A stretch of 64,000 nucleotides of DNA from Bacillota bacterium (GTDB lineage Bacteria > Bacillota > Clostridia > Acetivibrionales > DSM-1351), in contig JAEYHZ010000009.1 in assembly GCA_023409265.1 (NCBI GenBank), positions 74,295 to 138,294 on the forward strand, in the 5' to 3' direction. This document shows positions 1 to 8,759 of this stretch, in pieces (position 1 is the stretch's first letter; the number at the start of each line of letters is the position of its first letter). The notes under the pieces were generated by a model that saw nothing but the letters and a program-made list of their open reading frames with translations, was not told the DNA's origin and ran no database searches. The translations under genes and the position numbers were made by a program.

Positions 1-1255
1 TTTCCCGGTTATGCACTGTTACTGTATCTATAAAAGGAACCTCTTGAAATTTGTCACATGTGTAAACAGGACAAGTTACAACCTCCTGTAAAACCGTCCC
101 CCGTCCGAATTTCGATGTATAGGCAAAGGGGTAATAAATCGGCTGAACCCATACTTCTCCATTTCTTTCTGTCATTATAGCAGCACTAATATTTGTGAGA
201 AGTGACTGACAGGCAATTTTTATACGGTCTGAAAACTTTAAAAAGTTCATGAGCATACTGGCGAAAAGCAGTGTATCCTCCATACTGTAAATCTGCTCAC
301 TTAAATGAGGTGCAATTTGCCAGGGAGTTTGGTCTACCTGGGCTGCCACTTCGGTATCCGGCATAGACCAGACTCCCCATTCATCAAAGCTTATATAAAG
401 ATCCTTTCCGGAACGCTTTTTAGCTTTTACAAAATCACAGGTTCCAATAACTGTTCTTATATATTTTTCCATATCCAGAGACTGCGCCAAAAAGTATGCA
501 GTTCCCTTTTCCTGTCCTCCGTAATATTGATGCAGGGCTATATAATCCACATAGTCATAAGTATAATTAAGAGAGATAGCCTCCCAATCGGGATACGACG
601 GCATATCGGATTTAGAGCTTCCACACGAAACAACTTCTATACTGTTATCAACCTGTTTTACAGCTTTGGCCGTTTCCTGTGCAAGTCTTCCGTATTCTTC
701 TGCAGTTTTATGTCCAATTTGCCAATCACCGTCCATTTCATTGCCAAGGCACCAGGTCTTTATATTGTACGGCTGCTCAATCCCATGCTCTCTTCTGAGA
801 TCACTGTATTGTGTTCCACCCGGAATATTACAATACTCAACCAGTGAGACTGCATTTTCTATTCCTTTTGTTCCCAGATTAACTGCAAATATGGGCTCAA
901 TTCCGGCTTTAATTGCCCAACGCATAAACTCGTTGGTTCCAAATTCGTTTGTTTCTATTGACCGCCATGCCAGTTCCAGCTTATGTGGTCTAAGATGTAT
1001 AGGTCCAACCCCATCCCTCCAATCATAACACGAAACAAAATTTCCGCCTGGATATCTGATCCCGGTAATTCCCATTTCTTTTACCTTTTCTAGCACATCA
1101 CCTCTGAAGCCATCTTCATCTGCAGTAGCATGAGTGGGTTCATATATTCCTGAATAGATAACCCTTCCCATATGCTCAACAAATGAACTATAAATTCTTT
1201 TATCAATTTCACCTTTGGTAAATAATCTATTAACAATTAATTCAGCCTTTTTCAT
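1..1255 (-). CDS. abfA: alpha-L-arabinofuranosidase, GH51 (C-terminus off window)
   Basis: This enzyme removes terminal alpha-L-arabinofuranosyl groups from arabinoxylan or arabinan oligosaccharides, and probably acts in the cytoplasm because no signal peptide is seen. The reading frame is open from the ATG at 1255 to the left edge (about 418 residues of a usual ~500). The GH51 acid/base motif GNEMDG places Glu at residue 173, and the nucleophile motif FDEWG places Glu at residue 292; the spacing fits the family. An AAGGAG site lies 6 nt before the ATG. It is the last visible gene of the operon that starts with the binding protein at 4380, so arabino-oligosaccharides are the inferred imported substrate. 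Confidence 0.93.
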   Translation of the reverse strand, partial: MKKAELIVNRLFTKGEIDKRIYSSFVEHMGRVIYSGIYEPTHATADEDGFRGDVLEKVKEMGITGIRYPGGNFVSCYDWRDGVGPIHLRPHKLELAWRSIETNEFGTNEFMRWAIKAGIEPIFAVNLGTKGIENAVSLVEYCNIPGGTQYSDLRREHGIEQPYNIKTWCLGNEMDGDWQIGHKTAEEYGRLAQETAKAVKQVDNSIEVVSCGSSKSDMPSYPDWEAISLNYTYDYVDYIALHQYYGGQEKGTAYFLAQSLDMEKYIRTVIGTCDFVKAKKRSGKDLYISFDEWGVWSMPDTEVAAQVDQTPWQIAPHLSEQIYSMEDTLLFASMLMNFLKFSDRIKIACQSLLTNISAAIMTERNGEVWVQPIYYPFAYTSKFGRGTVLQEVVTCPVYTCDKFQEVPFIDTVTVHNRE

Positions 1256-1267
1256 AATTTTCTCCTT

Positions 1268-2095
1268 CTATTCTTTTGCACCTGTTGTTGCAATTCCTTC
1301 TACAAAGTATTTTTGACAGAAAATATATAATATCAATAGCGGCGTTAAGGAAATCATAGTGGCAGCAAGCGTTGGACCGTACTTAATAACCTTGTTGCCG
1401 ACCAGTACAGCCAGACCTGCCGATAATGTTCTTTTTCCAGCCGAGCTCGTAAGCATTAACGGATATAATAAATCATTCCAGTTATTCATAAAGTGGAATA
1501 TTGCCAGACTTACCAGAGCAGGTTTACATAGCGGAAGCATTATGGACCAGTAAATCCTGAACTCATTCATACCATCAATTCGGCCGGACTCCTCCAATGA
1601 CTTTGGCAACCCTTCAAAAAATGAACATAGCATATAAATTCCAAAAGCACTTGTTGCTCTTGGTAAAATTAAACCTGCATAGGTATTAAGCAGATTCATT
1701 TTATAAACTTCGATATATAACGGAGTCATAATGATTTGAAAAGGAACCATCATTGTCATTAAAATAATTGAAAAAAGAATTTTCCTTCCTTTAAACCTCA
1801 TTCTCGCAAACGCATATCCCGCAAGCGAATCAAAGAAGACACTAATTAATGTAACAGACCCTGAGAATAATATGGTGTTCTTTAACATAGTAAAGACAGG
1901 AATGCTCTTACTGACAAATTTGTACTGTCTCAATGTCCATTCGTCGGGAAAAAAGGATGGAGGATAAGTTATAACTCCGGCATCTGTTTTAAATGAAGAC
2001 ACAAGCAGCCATAAAAACGGCCCTAAAACCAATATTGCTATAATTATTGTTATCACTGTACCGATTAAATGTCCAAGACTTAGCCTTTTATTCAT
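1268..2095 (-). CDS. carbohydrate ABC transporter permease (MalG/AraQ type)
   Basis: Inner-membrane permease of a CUT1-type sugar ABC importer. About six hydrophobic segments are visible over 275 residues. The cytoplasmic EAA loop appears as EESGRIDGMNEFRIYW, the contact point for the ATPase. Its start overlaps the end of the upstream permease by 8 nt and is preceded by GGGGGGAG, so translation is probably coupled. No ATPase gene is in the window; CUT1 systems commonly share a MsmK-type ATPase encoded elsewhere. Substrate is inferred from the adjacent GH51 gene. Confidence 0.92.
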   Translation of the reverse strand: MNKRLSLGHLIGTVITIIIAILVLGPFLWLLVSSFKTDAGVITYPPSFFPDEWTLRQYKFVSKSIPVFTMLKNTILFSGSVTLISVFFDSLAGYAFARMRFKGRKILFSIILMTMMVPFQIIMTPLYIEVYKMNLLNTYAGLILPRATSAFGIYMLCSFFEGLPKSLEESGRIDGMNEFRIYWSIMLPLCKPALVSLAIFHFMNNWNDLLYPLMLTSSAGKRTLSAGLAVLVGNKVIKYGPTLAATMISLTPLLILYIFCQKYFVEGIATTGAKE

Positions 2096-2996
2096 TTTCC
2101 GACTCCCCCCTGTTCAATACAAACTTTCTTAAAACGAAAATAATAATAACTATAATTAAAAACAAGTAAGTGGAGATTGCCGAGGCATAGCCCAAATCGT
2201 AAGGTGCTGTTTGAAAACCTCTATCATAAATGTATTGCACCAAAGTTTCAGTTTTTCTTAAAGGCCCTCCCTGAGTCATAACGTAGGTCTGATCAAAAAC
2301 CTGCAAAGAACTAATAGTTGTTGTTACAATGCAAAAACTTATTGTTGAAAAGATACCGGGTATTGTTATATGGATATACTTCATCCAGGCACCGGCACCA
2401 TCTATGTCTGCAGCCTCGTACAGTGATGCTGAAATATTTAAAATAGCAGCAGTTATCAGAGTCAGAGTATAGCCGAAACCCTTCCATGCAGTTACCGCGA
2501 TGACAGTAGGCATTGCAAGCTTTGGATCCTTAAGAAATGAAACAGATTCCAGGCCTACTCCTTTAAGAATATAAGGAATGAATCCGAGATTTGGATCAAG
2601 CATCATAGACCAGATAATACCTATCGCTGTCATAGAACATATGAATGGAAGATAATAAACCGATCTCAGCATTTTACTATATTTAGTGTTTCTGGAAACG
2701 TACATTGCAAGAATAAGGGCAAGCCCGATTTGCAGCGGAACTTCCAGTAAGGTAAAATAAAAGCTGTTTAGAGTTGCATTAAGCACTCTGTTGTCAGAAA
2801 TCAGCTTCAGGAAGTTAACCAAACCTCCGAAAGTAATATCTTTCATAAAAATATTTATGTTCAACAAGCTTATTACAAAAGATGCTGCAAGGGGTAAAAA
2901 AACAAATATCGTCAGAATAATGAGTGATGGCATGATAAACAGGTATGCGCATTTCTGAGTATTAGGATGATATTCTTCAATTTTCTTCATATTCAT
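2088..2996 (-). CDS. carbohydrate ABC transporter permease (MalF/AraP type)
   Basis: Partner permease of the MalG-type protein encoded next to it. It has an N-terminal cytoplasmic stretch, about six membrane segments, and the EAA loop YEAADIDGAGAWMKYI. The ATG at 2996 is chosen because AGGAG sits 5 nt upstream; the in-frame GTG at 3002 overlaps that ribosome site, and an ATG at 2990 is also possible. It lies 61 nt after the binding-protein gene, in the usual order binding protein, MalF, MalG. Confidence 0.92.
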   Translation of the reverse strand: MNMKKIEEYHPNTQKCAYLFIMPSLIILTIFVFLPLAASFVISLLNINIFMKDITFGGLVNFLKLISDNRVLNATLNSFYFTLLEVPLQIGLALILAMYVSRNTKYSKMLRSVYYLPFICSMTAIGIIWSMMLDPNLGFIPYILKGVGLESVSFLKDPKLAMPTVIAVTAWKGFGYTLTLITAAILNISASLYEAADIDGAGAWMKYIHITIPGIFSTISFCIVTTTISSLQVFDQTYVMTQGGPLRKTETLVQYIYDRGFQTAPYDLGYASAISTYLFLIIVIIIFVLRKFVLNRGESENE

Positions 2997-3057
2997 ATCC
3001 ACTCCTATTTAAAAATAATCCTGGCAACTTTTATTGCCAGGATTAGCTTGAAAGACT

Positions 3058-4380
3058 TTATTTTGCAGTACTCAAAACCTTATCCATTGCCTCGGAAGCC
3101 TCGTTTAATATTTCATCCGGTGTTGCTGCACCGGTTATAGTTTTTTCGAACATGGGAATCATAACATCCTTATCAATCTGACTGGAAAGAGAATAACCAA
3201 GATTGTAGGAACGACCTATCTTTGTTGCATCAGAAATAGACTTTATTATCTGATCATTTTGAATTTCCTTATCTTCCAGAAGTGTTTTGGACCATACCGG
3301 GAAACCATTTCTCTTTGACCATTCCTTAAGAATATCATCGGTAAGCCAATATTTCATATATTTATAAACTGCTTGCTTCTTGGCGGGGTCAATTCCCTTA
3401 GGTATGACATAACTACAGCCGCCCGCTGGAGCAAAAGCTCCGGCGCTTCCTGAAACACAGGGAGCAATACCAAAATTAATCCCCTGTTCCTTAAGACCGT
3501 TAATCTGCCACGGACCGCTCATATACATGGCAACCTTACCAGCCTGCAGTAATGCATCTGCATCAGAGCCTGTTACATTCATAGGAGTTACCTTTTTGTT
3601 AACTGTTAAATCCTGCATCCACTTAAGGGTTTTAAGGTTTTCATCCGACTTAAGAAGATTTTTGTTATTGGCCGGATCATCGGCATCACCGCCGTTAGCC
3701 CACAGAAACTGCATATATGTAGCACCGGTAGGTAAAACGAGACCATATTGCTTCTTTGATAGATCAGTAAGTTTTATCGCATAATCAGCCAGCTCGTCCA
3801 TTGTCTTTGGCGGTGTTTCCGGATCCAGTGCCGCACTTTTAAACAAATCCTTGTTCCAGTACAAATATTGGACATTATACTGCATGGGTGCCCCATACAT
3901 CTTTCCGTTTATATAGGATAGATCCACAACATTTTTAAGATAATTGTCCTTATTAACCCCGGTGACATCCCAAAAATCACTAATGTCTTCCAGTGAGTCA
4001 TTTTTTACATAGGATGCCAGGTTTTCAACACCAAATAGTACAAAATCGGGTGCTGTATTGGTTGCTATTGCTGCAGGCAGCTTTTGTTGAAGTGTGTCAT
4101 TGGGCATAATATCCATGTTAATGGTTATGCCATCCTTGTTTGTTTTGTTGTAATTGTCCCCAATTTCTCTTAAGATGTCACCATCAGAGCCAGTAAAAAC
4201 ATTCCAGAACTCCAATGTTACAGGTTGATTTGCCGCTGTTGAAGATCCCGATGCCTCCTGGGATTGAGACACTGAATTGGAATCCGTGGAATTAGTAACA
4301 GCACTTTCACCACATCCTGCCAATAGTGAAATTGACATGGCAGTCGCCATAAGACCGCATAAAAACCTTTTTCTTATCAT
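3058..4380 (-). CDS. sugar ABC transporter substrate-binding lipoprotein
   Basis: Extracellular solute-binding protein family 1, anchored by lipid to the cell surface. The N-terminus is basic, then hydrophobic, ending in the lipobox LLAGC with Cys23. A Ser/Asn/Gln-rich linker follows (residues 24-52), then the binding domain with the family phrase ITLEFWNVFTG-like (VTLEFWNVFTG). Length 440 aa is typical. AGGAGG lies 6 nt before the ATG. It is the first gene of the operon that ends with GH51, after a 5' leader of roughly 235 nt. Arabino-oligosaccharide specificity is inferred only from the neighbour. Confidence 0.92.
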   Translation of the reverse strand: MIRKRFLCGLMATAMSISLLAGCGESAVTNSTDSNSVSQSQEASGSSTAANQPVTLEFWNVFTGSDGDILREIGDNYNKTNKDGITINMDIMPNDTLQQKLPAAIATNTAPDFVLFGVENLASYVKNDSLEDISDFWDVTGVNKDNYLKNVVDLSYINGKMYGAPMQYNVQYLYWNKDLFKSAALDPETPPKTMDELADYAIKLTDLSKKQYGLVLPTGATYMQFLWANGGDADDPANNKNLLKSDENLKTLKWMQDLTVNKKVTPMNVTGSDADALLQAGKVAMYMSGPWQINGLKEQGINFGIAPCVSGSAGAFAPAGGCSYVIPKGIDPAKKQAVYKYMKYWLTDDILKEWSKRNGFPVWSKTLLEDKEIQNDQIIKSISDATKIGRSYNLGYSLSSQIDKDVMIPMFEKTITGAATPDEILNEASEAMDKVLSTAK

Positions 4381-4600
4381 ATTTTACCTCCTGAAAATAA
4401 AATTTTGGATATGCTATTGCTGTGCTTATTTACACAATGGCACTTTTAAGGTAAAATTGAAAAAGAGATATCCTAACAGTTTATTAGTTTGTTTCCGGCA
4501 GACAATAATTTTTAGGGTATTTTCTTTTATCTTTTTTTCCCTCTTCAATGCTTTACAACATATTCCATCAGGCACATGCGCAACACGGTTATTTAAGTGC

Positions 4601-4612
4601 GTACTCGTGTAC
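4601..4612. promoter_or_regulatory. candidate repressor operator at the start site
   Basis: The sequence GTACTCGTGTAC is a near-perfect palindrome (10 of 12 positions) with a central CG. It sits about +5 to +16 relative to the promoter at 4624-4652, where repressor binding would block transcription. An AraR- or LacI-like regulator is a guess; none is encoded nearby. Confidence 0.4.
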
Positions 4613-4623
4613 CCCTCGTAATT

Positions 4624-4652
4624 ATTATATAAATCGTAGTTTTAGATGTCAA
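4624..4652 (-). promoter_or_regulatory. sigma-A promoter of the arabinoside operon
   Basis: On the minus strand TTGACA (4652-4647) and TATAAT (4629-4624) are separated by exactly 17 nt, a consensus vegetative promoter. It points at the binding-protein gene starting at 4380. The predicted start site is near 4617. Confidence 0.8.
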
Positions 4653-4684
4653 TATATTTTTTATTTTATTCATTAATTACCCGG

Positions 4685-4728
4685 TAAAAAAAGAACTGTC
4701 CAAAGAATAAATCCATTGGAACAGTTCC
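4685..4728 (-). terminator. intrinsic terminator
   Basis: Arms 4693-4703 and 4716-4727 form a stem (GAACTGTCCAA with TTGGAACAGTTC, one bulge), followed on the minus strand by seven T residues. It ends the acetyltransferase gene at 4774-5250. Confidence 0.75.
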
Positions 4729-4773
4729 TATTATGAAACACAATAATTATATAATTTTTATTAATACCGGCTT

Positions 4774-5250
4774 TCATAATACTTTTTCAAATTCAATCTC
4801 ATGTAATATCGGTATATCATCAATCCCGGTTAAGGGTATCTGAGGCTTGAGCCTTCTGGACTCCTGTATTGCATTAATATATATTCCGGCAAAGCTGAAA
4901 CCCCGTTTTTGATAAAACCTTATAGCAGGGGTATTATCATTGGTTGTTATCAGCCAAACTCTACTGCATTTATGCATTTTGGCCTCTTCAATTACTCTAT
5001 TTATCAGCAGTGTTCCGATTCCTTGTTTTTCCACTAAACTATCAAGAGATACAATTTCACATTCATCATCTTGAATAGTATATGTAATGATCCCTTTTAA
5101 TTGATCATACTCACCGGCTACAAACCCTGGCAGGCTTTCTACAGAATGTATTTTCCCTTTTGATACAATTACGGTACTTCCCCAATTCTCCGTTATCGTA
5201 TTAATAACATCCTTCCTTATTTTCATATCAATCGGCTTTACTTCCAACAT
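4774..5250 (-). CDS. GNAT family N-acetyltransferase
   Basis: Acetyl-CoA-dependent acyltransferase of unknown substrate. The acetyl-CoA loop is recognisable as EKQGIGTLLINRVIEEA (Q/RxxGxG/A type), followed by the beta-strand VWLITTNDNTPAIRFYQKRGF typical of the C-terminal half of the fold. The ATG at 5250 is chosen because AGGAG lies 7 nt upstream; a TTG at 5256 is in frame but too close to it. The protein is 158 aa. A terminator follows at 4685-4728. Confidence 0.85.
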   Translation of the reverse strand: MLEVKPIDMKIRKDVINTITENWGSTVIVSKGKIHSVESLPGFVAGEYDQLKGIITYTIQDDECEIVSLDSLVEKQGIGTLLINRVIEEAKMHKCSRVWLITTNDNTPAIRFYQKRGFSFAGIYINAIQESRRLKPQIPLTGIDDIPILHEIEFEKVL

Positions 5251-5372
5251 AAGCAATCTCCTATTCGATTTGCAAGTATTCTACATTAGATACCATATTC
5301 AAATTAAGATGGTTTTATTGTTAAGAGGGTTACTCATAGAAAACCTCCTTCATATTCCCGCCAAATAGTATC

Positions 5373-5804
5373 TTAATCATATTTCATTAAGTAATAAGGT
5401 TCCTGGCCTGTGACTTCCTCTACTATTGTCCAGCCTTGTGATAAATAAAATTTAACAGCATTGAAATTTTCCTTTACGCATTTCAATGTTAAAGGTAGTC
5501 CAAATGCTTTTACAGCCTCACTAATCAATGCCTTGCCTACTCCACACCTTTTAAAATCCGATGATACAAATAAATTATGAATAAATTTGTCCTCTTCCCA
5601 TATTGAAACAAAGCCGGCAATGACATTGTTTATTTTCGCTGTTAATATTAGCTCTCCTTCTGTACTGGTGTCAAAATCCTCTAATTTTATACTATCATAT
5701 TCCAGCCATTTAAAAGTTTCCTGTCTCGTGATTAAATAAATTTTCCTTAGGTCATCATATTCTTCTTTCTCAGCCTTTTGTACCGCAATACTATTTTTGT
5801 TCAT
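5373..5804 (-). CDS. GNAT family N-acetyltransferase
   Basis: A second small acetyltransferase. The core reads FVSSDFKRCGVGKALISEAVKAF, the acetyl-CoA pyrophosphate loop, then NFNAVKFYLSQGW, the conserved late helix. The ATG at 5804 gives a normal 143-aa length; GAGGAG lies 11 nt upstream, which is slightly long. An in-frame TTG at 5879 would add 25 residues but has no ribosome site and reaches the edge of the MITE-like element. The substrate is not predictable. Confidence 0.8.
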   Translation of the reverse strand: MNKNSIAVQKAEKEEYDDLRKIYLITRQETFKWLEYDSIKLEDFDTSTEGELILTAKINNVIAGFVSIWEEDKFIHNLFVSSDFKRCGVGKALISEAVKAFGLPLTLKCVKENFNAVKFYLSQGWTIVEEVTGQEPYYLMKYD

Positions 5805-5898
5805 GTTTACATATTCTCCTCTGGTGTCAATAAATTCTACCTTGGAAAGGTTACTGTTATCCAGCAATAAAGTCAACAAATCTTATCAACCAACCTTA

Positions 5899-6161
5899 CC
5901 CTCTATTGACAATGTATAACACGCCTCACGCCGGCTATTTTGCCACTTTTCTTTGTTGTCGTCCTTGCCTTGCGTCAGCAAGGCTGCGTCCATCCTCCTC
6001 GAAAATTGCCAAAATATCTCGACGTGAGGTCGATGATTTTTGAGCGAGAGAATTTGGCTTGCGACAAGGCGAAGAAAGGCTTTGTGCCTTGCAAGCGGCT
6101 TCAACGCAGCCGCAGGGCAAATTTGCCACTCAAAAACGTATTGTACATTGTTAATAGAGGG
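5899..6161. mobile_element. MITE-like element, 25-bp TIRs, TA duplication
   Basis: Imperfect terminal inverted repeats at 5899-5923 and 6137-6161 match at 22 of 25 positions (both begin CCCTCTATTGACAA or its near copy). The element is flanked on both sides by TA (5897-5898 and 6162-6163). The 263-bp interior has higher GC than its surroundings, carries further internal hairpins such as GCCTTGC-gtca-GCAAGGC, and encodes no convincing protein. TA duplications with this architecture are typical of non-autonomous IS630/Tc1-mariner derivatives. No transposase is in the window. Confidence 0.7.
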
Positions 6162-6262
6162 TATTGCTGCTATTATTATGGTAATACAGCAACTTTAGTG
6201 TGTAAAAAAAGTTAAAAATATGATAAACTAAAAAGAATGATTAATTAAAAGGGTACAAGCTT

Positions 6263-6298
6263 TGCACCTTTATATGTTTTGTGTAGTAAAAAGGTGCA
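6263..6298. promoter_or_regulatory. inverted repeat in nadE leader
   Basis: TGCACCTTT and AAAGGTGCA form a 9-bp inverted repeat with an 18-nt loop, about 105 nt before the nadE start. It could be a leader hairpin or an operator. No U-tract follows, so it is not a terminator. Confidence 0.4.
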
Positions 6299-6353
6299 TA
6301 AATTAATCTAGACAAAGTAATATATTATACTTTGTGGGTGCTCAATGCAAATT

Positions 6354-6376
6354 AAAGGTCAATGTCATTGACCTTT
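6354..6376. promoter_or_regulatory. 23-nt perfect palindrome before nadE
   Basis: Arms of 11 nt (AAAGGTCAATG / CATTGACCTTT) are separated by a single T. The palindrome ends 26 nt before the nadE ATG. The one-base centre suits a dimeric protein binding site better than an RNA hairpin. The identity of the regulator is unknown. Confidence 0.5.
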
Positions 6377-6402
6377 TAACATATGATGACATGGAGGATA
6401 AA

Positions 6403-8322
6403 ATGAAGCATGGATTTGTTAGAGTTGCAGCCGCAATTCCAAAACTAAAGGTTGCCAACTGTGAATATAATACCGGGGAAATAATAAAAATTTCTAAAGA
6501 AGCTGAAAAGCTGGGTGCGCAGTTTGTGGTATTCCCTGAACTGGCTGTCACTGCTTATTCCTGCGGGGATCTCTTTCTGCAGAAGACCCTTCAAAATGAA
6601 GCAATAAAGGCTTTGGAAACAATTGTTGCTGAAACAAAGACTCTGGATTGTGTTATAATTATAGGTATACCTCTTCTGGTAAACAGCAGATTGTATAACT
6701 GTGGTGTTGCCATCAAAGAAGGTAATATATTGGGCGTGGTTCCCAAGACCTTCATCCCGAACTACAGCGAATTTTATGAAAGAAGATGGTTCTGTTCAGG
6801 TATGGGAAAGGTGAAGGAAACTGTAAATTTGCTTGGTTACAGCGTACCATTTGGGATAGATGTGCTTTTTGAAGCACAGAACATCAGCGGCTTGTGCTTT
6901 GGAATTGAAATATGCGAGGACCTGTGGGTGCCTGCTCCGCCAAGCACAAAACAGGCCTTAAATGGTGCCACTCTGTTGTTCAATCTATCTGCAAGCAATG
7001 AAATAGTAGGAAAGCATGAGTACAGGGAAAGTATTGTTAACATGCAGTCGGCCAAGTGTGCTGCTGTATATGTTTATTCGTCCTCGGGGCCAAATGAATC
7101 TACCACTGACCTGGTTTTCGGAGGGCACGCCCTTATAAGCGAATATGGTTCACTGTTGAGCCAGAGCAAGAGATTTTCCTTTGAAGAACAACTGATAATC
7201 AGTGATGTTGATATTGAAAGGCTGACGAATGAAAGGCTGAAAAATTCAGGCTTTACTCATGATACCACTGACAGTGAGTTTAGAAAAGCTATATTTAGTA
7301 TTAAGGAACTTGATACCGACAAGTTGTTAAGAAGAATTGACCCTCATCCTTTTGTTCCCTCAAACCCCGATGCACGGAATGTCAGATGTGAAGAAATATT
7401 CCACATTCAAACCTCCGGGCTTGGAAAGAGGATTAAGCACACAGGCTTGGACAAATGTGTTATTGGAATTTCGGGGGGACTAGATTCTACGCTTGCGCTG
7501 CTGGTTATAGCAAAAACTTTCGACAGGCTGGGACTTGACAGAAAAAATATTCATGCCGTAACTATGCCGGGCTTTGGTACCTCGTCAAATACCCTGAATA
7601 ACTCATTGGTATTTATGAAGCTTATGGGGGTGACGACGTATCAGATAGATATAAAGGAAGCTTGCCTTAAGCATTTTGAAGATATTGGACATGATCCGGG
7701 TGTCTATGATGTAACATATGAAAATGTACAGGCCAGAGAGCGAACCCAGATTTTGATGGATATTGCCAACAAAATCGGCGGACTGGTAATCGGAACGGGA
7801 GACCTGTCTGAGCTGGCTCTGGGGTGGGCTACCTATAACGGTGACCACATGTCAATGTACGCAGTTAATACAGGAGTTCCTAAAACTCTGGTCAGATATC
7901 TGGTTCAGTGGGCAGCCGATTATGTGTTTGAGGGTGAAACCAGAGAGGTTTTACTGAGTATACTGGACACACCTATAAGCCCTGAACTTCTGCCTACAGA
8001 TGAGGCCGGGGAAATTGCGCAAAAAACCGAGGATATTGTTGGGCCTTACGAACTTCATGATTTCTTCCTTTATCACATGGTAAGGTATGGAGCAAATCCT
8101 TCAAAGATATATTTTATGGCAGAACAGGCTTTCAACGGCAAATATAGTGGCGAAATTATCAATAAATGGCTGAGGACGTTTTTGAGAAGGTTTTTCAGCC
8201 AGCAGTTCAAACGGTCATGTTTACCGGACGGGCCGAAGGTTGGTTCCATTAGTTTATCCCCCAGGGGTGACTGGAGAATGCCAAGTGATGGAGATGTAAA
8301 TATCTGGCTTAAAGATTTATGA
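6403..8322 (+). CDS. nadE: glutamine-dependent NAD+ synthetase
   Basis: Catalyses the last step of NAD biosynthesis: ATP-dependent amidation of deamido-NAD with ammonia taken from glutamine. The N-terminal nitrilase-type amidase domain carries the Glu46 (FPELAVTAY), Lys115 and Cys171 (EICEDLW) triad. The C-terminal synthetase domain has the ATP-binding SGGLDST loop from about residue 357, and GTGDLSELALGW. The ATG at 6403 is chosen because GGAGG lies 5 nt upstream; a longer frame from GTG 6334 would translate through the palindrome at 6354-6376. At 639 aa it fits the two-domain bacterial form. Two inverted repeats in the leader suggest regulation. Confidence 0.96.
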   Translation: MKHGFVRVAAAIPKLKVANCEYNTGEIIKISKEAEKLGAQFVVFPELAVTAYSCGDLFLQKTLQNEAIKALETIVAETKTLDCVIIIGIPLLVNSRLYNCGVAIKEGNILGVVPKTFIPNYSEFYERRWFCSGMGKVKETVNLLGYSVPFGIDVLFEAQNISGLCFGIEICEDLWVPAPPSTKQALNGATLLFNLSASNEIVGKHEYRESIVNMQSAKCAAVYVYSSSGPNESTTDLVFGGHALISEYGSLLSQSKRFSFEEQLIISDVDIERLTNERLKNSGFTHDTTDSEFRKAIFSIKELDTDKLLRRIDPHPFVPSNPDARNVRCEEIFHIQTSGLGKRIKHTGLDKCVIGISGGLDSTLALLVIAKTFDRLGLDRKNIHAVTMPGFGTSSNTLNNSLVFMKLMGVTTYQIDIKEACLKHFEDIGHDPGVYDVTYENVQARERTQILMDIANKIGGLVIGTGDLSELALGWATYNGDHMSMYAVNTGVPKTLVRYLVQWAADYVFEGETREVLLSILDTPISPELLPTDEAGEIAQKTEDIVGPYELHDFFLYHMVRYGANPSKIYFMAEQAFNGKYSGEIINKWLRTFLRRFFSQQFKRSCLPDGPKVGSISLSPRGDWRMPSDGDVNIWLKDL

Positions 8323-8348
8323 TTAAGGAAAGGTTAAATAATAGAATT

Positions 8349-8380
8349 CGATTTTCAAGGAGAATAACCCCTTGAAAAAT
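8349..8380. terminator. hairpin after nadE
   Basis: TTTTCAAGG and CCTTGAAAA form a 9-bp stem shortly after the nadE stop. There is no clear T run after it on the plus strand, so termination is only probable. Confidence 0.4.
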
Positions 8381-8485
8381 GGAAGTAATTAATTAACTGT
8401 TTCTAAACATGTAAAATACGGAAACTTAAAAGAATAGTGTATTTTATATTATTATGTATTTTTTTGTACGTGGAGGACAAATATT

Positions 8486-8587
8486 ATGCACAAGAGATGG
8501 GTTAAATGGGTAGCAGTAATTCTGGCTGTTGTCTTTATACTGACATCAGTAGTTTCAGTGGGGCTGTCACTCTTTGCAGGGTTGTAA
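8486..8587 (+). CDS. 33-aa single-pass membrane peptide (Prli42-like?)
   Basis: A short gene with a strong ribosome site (GGAGG, 9 nt before ATG). The product begins MHKRWVKW and continues with one hydrophobic segment of about 22 residues, ending in LSLFAGL. A basic N-terminus plus a single helix at ~30 aa resembles the Firmicute stressosome-anchoring miniprotein family Prli42 (DUF4044). That assignment rests on general likeness only. It lies 172 bp before cdaA, outside any other gene. Confidence 0.6.
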   Translation: MHKRWVKWVAVILAVVFILTSVVSVGLSLFAGL

Positions 8588-8759
8588 TGGGTGCTGCTGC
8601 GGGGAAGTACTTCATAAAAAACTTAAGTAATAAAAAATATATATAAATGGAAGTAAAATTAGTTATTTTTACCCATTTAAGATCAGGGATTTTTATATTA
8701 AAATAAATCTGTATTTATATGCTTTTTTACCTTCATTTTTTACAAGGGTGTGAATATTT

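Noticed and set aside
305..1028. Two overlapping plus-strand frames
   Set aside because: They run antisense to the GH51 gene, whose catalytic motifs read clearly on the minus strand; they are shadows.
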